Origin: CAZFIM01 sp964519615
GTDB lineage: Bacteria; Chloroflexota; Dehalococcoidia; GIF9; UBA5629
Length of the DNA stretch: 25,311 nt
NCBI GenBank assembly: GCA_964519615.1
Contig: CAZFIM010000036.1
Location: 1-25,311 of the forward strand
Direction of reading: 5' to 3'
Positions 7,049 through 14,188 of the stretch are shown in pieces. Under the pieces are notes generated by a model. The model saw nothing but the letters and a program-made list of their open reading frames with translations. It ran no database searches and was not told the DNA's origin. Position numbers and translations under genes: made by a program. Each line of letters opens with the position of its first letter. Position 1 is the first letter of the stretch.

Positions 7049-8581
7049 TTACTTTTGATTTATGTAAGTTCCCGAATCATGAAGAACGGTGTAACTGCGT
7101 CTGTCCATTAGTACGCCCTGTGAGTTATAGAGCACAGCACTATCTGCTTTATCGTTACTCCATATATTACCGCGGCTGTAGTTGAAACTGAGATGGCTTC
7201 CCTGATGGATCGTATTAAAGGGGAAGAAACTACATTTCTCATTGTCATCATCGTGCACATCATCGTAATAGTCGAATAGCAACTTACCGGCATTATAGGT
7301 GCTGCATAGTCCGTCCCATTCCGGATGTATTTCATTGGTATAGATACGAATAGTTTCAAAAGGGCAGAGATAGAAACCGTGCGGAAATATAAAAACGGGA
7401 AAATCGCGGCTTTCGTTAGCCAGTTTCCAGCCGCTTATATCCTGAAAACAGCCGCTAATATTCTTGATAACGACATATTCATTTGCCTCCGAGAGACTGC
7501 CGGATGGGCCGTCCTGCTGGTTGTATGATATTGTCCCTTTATAATTGATGCGGCTGATCTGAATCGGCGAATCGGCGGCCGGTTCAGCAATTATGGTATA
7601 GCTCCTGCGAGAGATCTCATTGCCTGCTGAATCGCACAGAACTGCTGTATCAGCTTTTTCATTGTCCCACATATTTCCCGGTCCGTAGTTAAAACTGAAG
7701 CCGCCTGATGCCGGATTGATTTCATCCGTATATACACGGAAACTTTGATATGGTCCCAGTTTACAGGGGGCAGGCGGGATGCAGTTATATCCGCAATCCA
7801 GATATGTATTGAAGTAGGGAGGACATGTACTGAGGTACTGGGGAAAGGTAAAGACGGGAAAAGCATCGGCTGTATTGCGCAGGGTCCAACCGCTTATATC
7901 TATCCATGCATTGCTGGTATTGCTGATTAGTACATATTCATCCGGCTCATTCTTATACCGGCACACAGTACCTGTCTCCCCGAAATCCACAAAACCACTC
8001 CCGTTTGACAGTTCATTAGTTTCTACAGCATCCTGCGGTATATAAGATTTTTTTTCAGTGCCCAGATACTTTATATGTGATATTTGTACAGGGGAAATAT
8101 TTACTCCTGTTTGTTCCTGGACGGCTATGTTCCACTCATTTACATTAGCAGCGAATACTTTAATATAATATTCCTGCCCGACATTTGTCAGATATATTGT
8201 TTTATCCTGATAGAATTTATCATCAAGCATGCTTGCGACGGGATATGAGAAGGGGCTGATTTGCTTAACGAAAAAGCCAAAGGTGCTCAAGTTATTATCC
8301 TGTGAAATAACAGACCATTTTATACGCCAACTGTCGCTATGTACGCTAAAATGCGGTGTAGAATTACTTCCGGTACCTTCAAAGACCGTACTTGTTATCC
8401 ATTGCATTTCAGCTTCTTCAAAATCGGATGGGCTAAAAGCCGGTATACTGCCGGGCATTACATCTGCATCGGCACGTGCGGCCGGTGATAATCCGAAGCA
8501 GGCAAGGAGTATCATCCCTCCTAGTGTTATGAGGATGTTCCTTATATTATTGCAATACCTAAAATGATATCGTATACGCAT
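7049..8581 (-). CDS. Secreted protein with two lamin-tail (LTD) domains
   Basis: 510 residues from the ATG at 8581 (MRIRYHFRY). A TTG at 8623 would add 14 residues. A signal peptide ends near ARADA. The next region contains WRIKWSV and a later WNIAVQEQ and looks like a beta-sandwich of about 110 residues. Two LTD repeats follow. Each has an EYV-I-NTS/ISGxxxDISGWxL segment, a FPVFxFP strand and a closing FNYGxGNxWxNxKADxAVL followed by RRSYT. LTDs in bacterial exoproteins are usually accessory or binding modules beside hydrolases. Here no catalytic domain is in the same protein, but the pseudo-caspase gene follows directly. Several Cys lie in the LTD loops and may form disulfides. Confidence 0.82.
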   Translation of the reverse strand: MRIRYHFRYCNNIRNILITLGGMILLACFGLSPAARADADVMPGSIPAFSPSDFEEAEMQWITSTVFEGTGSNSTPHFSVHSDSWRIKWSVISQDNNLSTFGFFVKQISPFSYPVASMLDDKFYQDKTIYLTNVGQEYYIKVFAANVNEWNIAVQEQTGVNISPVQISHIKYLGTEKKSYIPQDAVETNELSNGSGFVDFGETGTVCRYKNEPDEYVLISNTSNAWIDISGWTLRNTADAFPVFTFPQYLSTCPPYFNTYLDCGYNCIPPAPCKLGPYQSFRVYTDEINPASGGFSFNYGPGNMWDNEKADTAVLCDSAGNEISRRSYTIIAEPAADSPIQISRINYKGTISYNQQDGPSGSLSEANEYVVIKNISGCFQDISGWKLANESRDFPVFIFPHGFYLCPFETIRIYTNEIHPEWDGLCSTYNAGKLLFDYYDDVHDDDNEKCSFFPFNTIHQGSHLSFNYSRGNIWSNDKADSAVLYNSQGVLMDRRSYTVLHDSGTYINQK

Positions 8582-8840
8582 TATAATACAGGTCAGTGTA
8601 TTATCCGTACATGCCTGCCGCAAGGCAGAACGGATGCGCCCTCCTGTAATGATAAGTATATATCAGGATAGATAAGGATATATGACCAATAAGTAACCTA
8701 TCAGATGTGACTTTAGTCCTGGGCACTATAACCGGAGATAGCTGTTTGCGGTAGAATAAGAGAGGGGAATACTGACTGCAATTGATAGCAACCCGCGTGA
8801 TGGGTGATTATAATATAATAAGGAGCTACAGGATGACTAT

Positions 8841-9725
8841 TCAATTATCGCGGGAATCTTTAATGCCCTGCCTGGCCGCAGCTACCAGGTTGGGATTGTC
8901 TGTAAGCGTCAGCACTTTCTCGAAATCAGCGATGGCTTCATCGTATTTCATTTTGGCAAAATGTACCCATCCCCTGTTGCAGTAAGCAAGCGCCATAGAA
9001 GGATCGAGTTCAATAGCCCTGTTGAGGTCTTTAAGTGCCGATTCATAGTAATATACATTGAAATATGCCCAGCCTCTATTGCTGTAGTATGCGGCCTTAT
9101 TCGGGTCAAACCCGATTGCTGTACTGGCATCAGAAATTGCCTCGTCATATTTACCCATACTGATATAGGCAGCACTGCGGTTATTATATGCATCAGCAAA
9201 ATCGGGGGACAATTCTATCGCTGTAGTAAGGTCATTCACGGCTAACTCCATTTCCCCCAGATCACCGTAGACACTTGCTCTATCGTAGTATGAAATAGCT
9301 CTTTCAGGTTCAAGTGAGATGGCCGTATTATAATCATCCAGAGCTGATTCCGCTTTTCCCATGCTCCTGTAGGCTACCGCTCTTTCGCAGTACGCTGTAG
9401 TTCTATCAGGTTCAAGTGAGATAGCGGTACTCAGATCATCGACTGCCTGCTGGTAATCGCCTTTTAAACGATACAGCATTCCTCTCTTTTGATAGATCTC
9501 CGCTTCATCCCGCCCGCTCGCTATTGCCTTGCTATATTCGTCTATCGCCTCATCCACTTTTCCCAGCCCCAGGTAAGCGTCACCCCGTTCCACATAGTTT
9601 TCTTGAGATCTGCAGCCCGTAGAGACTATTAAAACTATCAACAGTAAAGCAAATAACAATGTAACGCTTGTCCGCAAGCAGGAGCATACTTCATTCTTTT
9701 TTTCGCTGAAATTATTTATGATCAT
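8841..9725 (-). CDS. TPR-repeat lipoprotein
   Basis: 294 residues with a hydrophobic signal at about 20-36 and a lipobox VSTGC with the lipidated Cys at 38. About seven consecutive 34-residue tetratricopeptide repeats fill residues 44-281, with the usual A-Y-x-x-R-G/A-x-A-Y and A-I-x-D-x-x-x-A-I-x-L-x-P pattern. Such proteins are extracytoplasmic scaffolds for protein contacts. No enzyme domain is present. The ATG at 9725 lacks a clear ribosome site. It is separated from the downstream lamin-tail gene by about 260 bases without a recognisable gene, and its partner is not identifiable from context. Confidence 0.9.
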   Translation of the reverse strand: MIINNFSEKKNEVCSCLRTSVTLLFALLLIVLIVSTGCRSQENYVERGDAYLGLGKVDEAIDEYSKAIASGRDEAEIYQKRGMLYRLKGDYQQAVDDLSTAISLEPDRTTAYCERAVAYRSMGKAESALDDYNTAISLEPERAISYYDRASVYGDLGEMELAVNDLTTAIELSPDFADAYNNRSAAYISMGKYDEAISDASTAIGFDPNKAAYYSNRGWAYFNVYYYESALKDLNRAIELDPSMALAYCNRGWVHFAKMKYDEAIADFEKVLTLTDNPNLVAAARQGIKDSRDN

Positions 9726-9907
9726 TATGATTCTATATAGATCTATCTTAAGAGAATTCTATTATCCCGGGATATATAAATTCAAAAAGCAGGTATTAAT
9801 TATAGACTTGTATTTTAAACCATTTATAGATTAAATGTACAACAGCAGTGGCCTGTAATTCCAACTGCCAATCAGGTAAAATATGACAGTATTCCGGAGC
9901 TGTCCGT

Positions 9908-10324
9908 ATGAATGATAGATATTGCAGCCTTTTTGAACCCTGTAGAAGTCCTGAAGCTCCTTTATGTCCGCTCGATCCTGAAACTGTGAAGAACGGAATC
10001 TGGTATCCGGATGAACCCATCTGCAAAGGTGAGGAGTTTCAGCAGGTTCCCTGGATAAAAAAGCAAAAACAGATTGCTCATCTAAAGCTGAAAGCTGACA
10101 CAGGCTTCTTTACCGTCACGATGCTCAATGCCATCCATATGGTAACTCCCTCCGTACGAGGGGCAGATCCTGATGAACCGGAACCTGAACAGGCATGGTT
10201 TAAAGAGCAGCGAAGTAAACACTCTACGCAAAAACCGGGTGCGATCCGAAAAAAATCTTCACGGAAATGCCGGCAGTCCGCTCAAATCCGTATGGATGAT
10301 TACTGCCAGCCTGCCTCAGAGTAA
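9908..10324 (+). CDS. Conserved-looking hypothetical protein with Cys-rich N-terminus
   Basis: 138 residues. The ATG at 9908 has GGAG at an 8-base spacing. The N-terminal 60 residues carry four Cys (positions 6, 12, 20, 39) around CPLDPETVKNGIWYPDEPIC, then VPWIKKQKQI. The Cys spacing suggests a possible metal site, and the WYPDE and WIKKQKxI wording resembles short uncharacterised proteins I associate with Chloroflexota genomes (recollection, not a search). The C-terminal third is basic and low in hydrophobic residues and may be disordered or bind nucleic acid. It ends 41 bases before the PAP2-like gene and may share its transcript. Confidence 0.65.
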   Translation: MNDRYCSLFEPCRSPEAPLCPLDPETVKNGIWYPDEPICKGEEFQQVPWIKKQKQIAHLKLKADTGFFTVTMLNAIHMVTPSVRGADPDEPEPEQAWFKEQRSKHSTQKPGAIRKKSSRKCRQSAQIRMDDYCQPASE

Positions 10325-10365
10325 CAGGTTTGCCTCGCTGTTTTATATACGATATGATGTGAAAT

Positions 10366-10812
10366 ATGCGTGGTTTTGTTGAGCTTATTTGTGATTACAG
10401 GCTTCTTCTCATTCCGGCAGGCGCGTGGCTTGTGGCCCAGGGATTTAAATTTATTCTGGTACTTTTACGCGATAAACGTTTGGACTTTTCAGCGATGGTT
10501 CGTATGGGTGGGATGCCAAGTTCGCATAGCGCGACGGTATGCGCATTGGCAACGGCTATCGGCATAAGCGAAGGATTCGCCTCTCCTCTTTTTGCCGTAT
10601 CGTTTTTCCTTGCCATTATTGTGATGCATGACGCGGCGGGAGTACGGCAGACTGTAGGTACGCAGTCAAGCATATTAAATAAAATGCTGGATGAGCTATT
10701 TAAAGGACGTCCCGCTTTTGAACAGCGTTTGCGTGAGTTTATCGGACATACTCGTCTGGAGATTATTGCCGGCGGAGCACTGGGCATATTGCTGGCCTGG
10801 TGGTGGCTGTAA
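10366..10812 (+). CDS. Divergent PAP2 family (DUF212/YuiD-like) membrane protein
   Basis: 148 residues with four or so membrane helices. The family signature MGGMPSSHSATVCALA lies at about residues 47-62, followed by VMHDAAGVRQTVGTQ and a C-terminal GHTRLEIIAGGALGI. These match the YuiD/DUF212 family, related to PAP2-type phosphatases that act on lipid phosphates. The catalytic chemistry of the divergent family is not established. Length is normal. The ATG at 10366 has only a weak ribosome site. A strong bidirectional terminator follows at 10850-10883. Confidence 0.9.
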   Translation: MRGFVELICDYRLLLIPAGAWLVAQGFKFILVLLRDKRLDFSAMVRMGGMPSSHSATVCALATAIGISEGFASPLFAVSFFLAIIVMHDAAGVRQTVGTQSSILNKMLDELFKGRPAFEQRLREFIGHTRLEIIAGGALGILLAWWWL

Positions 10813-10849
10813 TTGCCTGCAGTTTGCTACAATACAGTCCTGGAATAAA

Positions 10850-10883
10850 AAAAGACCGCCGCAAAAAAAAACGGCGGTCTTTT
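10850..10883. terminator. Bidirectional rho-independent terminator
   Basis: Perfect 12-base arms AAAAGACCGCCG (10850-10861) and CGGCGGTCTTTT (10872-10883) surround a 10-base A-rich loop, with A and T tracts on both sides. It serves the PAP2-like gene on the plus strand and the long signalling operon on the minus strand, which ends at 10912. Confidence 0.92.
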
Positions 10884-10911
10884 ACGTATAATCGTATAAT
10901 TAAATGCCGTC

Positions 10912-11646
10912 TTACTGAAGTGACAGTACTTTCTTAAGGGATTTTGCCGGATTATCAGCAGGTGTGAGCTCACCCTTATCCCGGTAAAATACCCAGCTTC
11001 CCTCGCTCGGTATGCCAAGGCCGGGGCCGCTGATCTGGAATGTCGTATCATTTATTTTTGTAACTTCCCACTGCTCGTAGTTCTGGATGACATTATCGAA
11101 AGTGGAAATGACCTGTCTGCCCTCCTCAATGAGAGCTGCGCGGCGCTGCTCAAAAACGGTTTTCTTTGACTCCAGGTCTGCCTGGACTGCTTCCCAATTA
11201 TTCTTGGAACCTGTGGTTAGATCCTTGACAGTGATTTCTGAAGTTATTGCTTCCCGCTGTCCGCCCATGTCCAGTCCCTGTACAGATACAGAGGCGATTT
11301 GATAAAAATCGCTGACAAATTTCTCCTCTGACCACGGCTGGTCAAGCGTCCTGCGCCATGATCCGGAAAGCTTTTTCCCTATTTCTTTTTCCTGCTCCTC
11401 GGTCCAAACTATCGCGGGAGCAACAACATAGGCAAGTTTCAACTGCCTTTCCATATTCTCAAACAGCTCTTTATCTAGACGCGCGATATCATCATCGAGA
11501 GAGGCCATTGTGTTATCAATCATGGCTTTAAAAGCGTCTACCGCCTCAGCCTTGACTTCATCCTGGTAGCCCGGCCCGCCGCAGGCAGCCATTACCGGCA
11601 AAAGGAAACTTGCCAGCAGCGCAATAAGTATCAACGTTCTCCTCAT
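10912..11646 (-). CDS. Hypothetical lipoprotein with coiled-coil segments
   Basis: 244 residues. The ribosome site AAGGAGCC precedes the ATG at 11646. The signal peptide ends in VMAAC, so Cys22 is the probable lipid-modified residue. Residues 30-80 (KAEAVDAFKAMIDNTMASLD and onward) and 150-185 are charged and helical. The C-terminal 40 residues look like a small beta domain (WEVTKINDTTFQISGPGLG). No known domain was recognised. It is the last gene before the terminator, so it is probably an extracytoplasmic partner in the kinase operon. Confidence 0.8.
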   Translation of the reverse strand: MRRTLILIALLASFLLPVMAACGGPGYQDEVKAEAVDAFKAMIDNTMASLDDDIARLDKELFENMERQLKLAYVVAPAIVWTEEQEKEIGKKLSGSWRRTLDQPWSEEKFVSDFYQIASVSVQGLDMGGQREAITSEITVKDLTTGSKNNWEAVQADLESKKTVFEQRRAALIEEGRQVISTFDNVIQNYEQWEVTKINDTTFQISGPGLGIPSEGSWVFYRDKGELTPADNPAKSLKKVLSLQ

Positions 11647-11695
11647 ATATGGCTCCTTATCTGAGATTGATAATTAACTATAGATATATCTGAGT

Positions 11696-12118
11696 CTACT
11701 GCCCACAACTGTCACTACAACCGCCGCTGTCACCGCCGCCTGAATCTCCACCGCCTCCGACTTCATTTTCATGAAACGGCCAGGGGGTATTGGGATCGTA
11801 CCAGTCTTCATTCTGCCACCATCTGTTGGTCTCTCCCTTAGGCGGGCAGTCTTCAGCGCGTACGCCTGAGCCGTTGGTGCCGGGGACTACCACGCAGGGG
11901 AGGCGCGGCTCGGCATTGTCATCAAGCTGCCTCTGAAGCTGGGTTAGATAGGCGCGTGCATCGGTCATTACCTTTTTCCCGGGCACGTCCCCTGAAGAAG
12001 ATCCTCCCAGAACCACAACGAGGACGACGATAATAACGATCACCACACCACAACCGGCAGCTGCACCGATCTTCATGCTTTTTGACATATTTTTTAGCAT
12101 GTTCAAGATCTTATCCAT
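11696..12118 (-). CDS. Small single-pass membrane protein with Gly/Ser/Asp-rich Cys-containing tail
   Basis: 140 residues with a strong AGGAGG ribosome site before the ATG at 12118. One membrane helix at about 18-38 (VVIVIIVVLVVVLGG) is preceded by basic residues, which predicts a cytosolic N-terminus and an outside C-terminus. The outer part has two further Cys in CVVVPGTNG and AEDCPP, a Trp-rich stretch (NRWWQNEDWYD), and a tail made of repeated GGGDS units ending in CSDSCGQ. The paired Cys could form a disulfide or a metal or lipid attachment site. Not recognised as a known family. It lies between the pseudokinase and the lipoprotein in the same direction. Confidence 0.75.
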   Translation of the reverse strand: MDKILNMLKNMSKSMKIGAAAGCGVVIVIIVVLVVVLGGSSSGDVPGKKVMTDARAYLTQLQRQLDDNAEPRLPCVVVPGTNGSGVRAEDCPPKGETNRWWQNEDWYDPNTPWPFHENEVGGGGDSGGGDSGGCSDSCGQ

Positions 12119-12181
12119 CTACTGTTTTTCCTCCTGTCTTTAAGCTCAATCATACCGGAAGTAAGAACTGAACTAAATATA

Positions 12182-12205
12182 ATTATAGCAGTATCTACTA
12201 CCGCT
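12182..12205 (-). promoter_or_regulatory. Possible internal promoter with inverted repeat
   Basis: On the minus strand a near-perfect inverted repeat (AGCGGTA and TACTGCT, one mismatch, 5-base loop) overlaps the edge of a TATAAT box at 12182-12187. It lies in the 145-base gap before the small membrane protein gene. No good -35 box is present, so this is weak evidence for separate control of the last two genes. Confidence 0.25.
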
Positions 12206-12263
12206 ATGATATATTCTTTATAAGCAATTGCAGAAAATATTCAGTCATTTGAGACATATATAA

Positions 12264-14171
12264 TCACGGCAGTGAAATAACGATGTTGTCATAGTATACC
12301 TTGGCGCTATTGCCCGCCTCTTTTCGCGCTTCAAGTACTATCTCTCCGGTACCGTATGTAGAATCGGTTACAGATATGATTTTACTTTCATTGGCAAATA
12401 TTTCTATCTTATTACCTCTGCAACTGATTCTGATATGATTGCTGCTTGTTCCTCTATTTAAAGAGGAAGTGGGTGTCCAATCTTTTAAAGCGGTCCACTC
12501 GCCGTTTACCTGCTTGAAAAGCGCATAGCTTGCTTTGTCCGTGCCCGGCTCGTTCCTTACAAAAAAGTCATATGAATTATCCTCGTTTTGCTGCCTGAAA
12601 CCGACTCCGTACCATGTATCGGCGGGACCTGACTGCAGCCGGATATCGATATCAAGCGCAAAATCGGAAAGCGGGCCTATCGCTTCATTGGTACGCGCTA
12701 CGATGCTGTCATTGCTGCTGGCGATGGAAAGCATATATTGACCGCTGTCATATTTGCCTTCACCCCAGCTATCTACCCCGATGAACCAGCCGCTCTGTGC
12801 ATTGGAGAAATCGTCCTGGAAGATAATCACTGCCTCAGATGGGGCTGGTTCTTTCAATACTGTGTTGGCCAGAACTGCATAGACAGCGCCGAGAATTATA
12901 AGGCCGAGCAGGATGAATACCACTACTTTGTGATGGGCTGCCCAAAGCATCAGTCTGCCCATTGTACTGGCGTGTACCGACAGGCTGACCCTGATGCTTT
13001 TCCTGCCTCCATTGGTGATAATGCTGATTTCGCCCTCATCGGTATACCCGGTGCTGAGTCCCCGCGTATCGATTGTCGCGTTTACTTGCTGCTGCATTTC
13101 TTCCAAATCCAGGGATTGAGGAGAGATGAGCAGCCATGGACGGTTGGTTGAAAGTCTGCCAACGAGTTTGCCTGCTCCTTCGTTCTTGATGATAAAATGC
13201 TTGGTGAGCAGTCGGTCAGGCATTATGCGCGCGAACTCGAGAGTATCGGTTTCAATGGTGAGTATAGGCGCTTTCTTGATAAGATTTTTTAAAGCGCCCG
13301 ACATTTCTGCGGTGCTTGTATAACGCTGAATGCTCTCCCGCTGCAAGGCCTTGTCAATTATAAGAGCAAGCTCCTGTGAAATACCGGGAGCTTTATCCAT
13401 CAAAGGCGGAAAAGCCCCGGTTCCTTCCTGCGAGGTGCCTGTTCCGGTCCGGTCAGGAAGATAACCTGTTAACATATAATAGCAAATTGCACCGATGGCA
13501 AAGACATCAGCGGTTTGCTGTAATTGGCCCTTCAGCTGCTCCTTTGCTACACTGTTAAATTTATTCTGCCGTATATCTCTTCCATATACTTTTTCATCCA
13601 GCTCACGGAAGAGGCCGAAATCTATAAATTGAATGAAACCCTCATCCGAGTACATGACTGAGGCAGGGCTGATGTCTCCATATATCAGTCCCGCCTTATT
13701 GATAGCTGCGGCTACATCGCAAATAGCGATAAAAAGGCGAATGGTATCTTCCTCAGACGATTCCTGGCTGTTATCCTGCGCCAGTGTTTCCAGAGTTCTG
13801 CCCGCAATATGTTCCGTTACCATGTAATAATAATTATCTTCCAGAAAATGATCGAGAATAACGGCAACATTGGGAAAGCTGTACCTGGCCATATTCATTA
13901 CTATCTGCCGTATCATGGCTTCTTCTTGATCAGATTTAACGGGTTCTTTGAGCTGTTTGACAACGCATAAACGGTCATACAGTTTTTTGTCTCTGGCGGA
14001 ATAAATATTAGCCAGGTGTCCGGAATGTATAAGCTCAGCGATTTCATACCTGCCCTGCAGGAGCACACCGGTGCTGAGGGCATCCTTATCCTGTGTCAGG
14101 ACATAGCCGCAGTGTGGACATACGGTATCTTTTTCATCATAGGGCTTATTGCAATTAGGACAATTCGACAT
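12264..14171 (-). CDS. Zinc-ribbon transmembrane Ser/Thr pseudokinase with ConA-like ectodomain
   Basis: 635 residues. In order: a zinc ribbon (Cys4, 7, 18, 21), a kinase fold (about 40-298), a beta-sandwich (303-400), a membrane helix (about 415-436) and an outside ConA/LamG-like domain (450-635). It aligns without gaps to the next gene over the first 200 residues. Lys72, HRD-Asp166 and DFG-Asp184 remain. The alpha-C Glu90 is Ile, HRD reads YGD (164-166), the catalytic-loop Asn171 is Ser, and the Gly-rich loop GGMGN is GHLAN. The APPEQW segment reads VAKEQL. It is therefore probably a pseudokinase or a severely weakened kinase, perhaps an allosteric partner of its paralogue. The start follows the upstream kinase by 17 bases (GGGGAA ribosome site). 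Confidence 0.88.
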   Translation of the reverse strand: MSNCPNCNKPYDEKDTVCPHCGYVLTQDKDALSTGVLLQGRYEIAELIHSGHLANIYSARDKKLYDRLCVVKQLKEPVKSDQEEAMIRQIVMNMARYSFPNVAVILDHFLEDNYYYMVTEHIAGRTLETLAQDNSQESSEEDTIRLFIAICDVAAAINKAGLIYGDISPASVMYSDEGFIQFIDFGLFRELDEKVYGRDIRQNKFNSVAKEQLKGQLQQTADVFAIGAICYYMLTGYLPDRTGTGTSQEGTGAFPPLMDKAPGISQELALIIDKALQRESIQRYTSTAEMSGALKNLIKKAPILTIETDTLEFARIMPDRLLTKHFIIKNEGAGKLVGRLSTNRPWLLISPQSLDLEEMQQQVNATIDTRGLSTGYTDEGEISIITNGGRKSIRVSLSVHASTMGRLMLWAAHHKVVVFILLGLIILGAVYAVLANTVLKEPAPSEAVIIFQDDFSNAQSGWFIGVDSWGEGKYDSGQYMLSIASSNDSIVARTNEAIGPLSDFALDIDIRLQSGPADTWYGVGFRQQNEDNSYDFFVRNEPGTDKASYALFKQVNGEWTALKDWTPTSSLNRGTSSNHIRISCRGNKIEIFANESKIISVTDSTYGTGEIVLEARKEAGNSAKVYYDNIVISLP

Positions 14172-14188
14172 TTTCTTATTCCCCGTTT

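Noticed and set aside
8582..8840. Search for a gene between the TPR and lamin-tail genes
   Set aside because: Only short frames without domain-like content are present. The region probably holds the lamin-tail promoter, but no convincing boxes were found.
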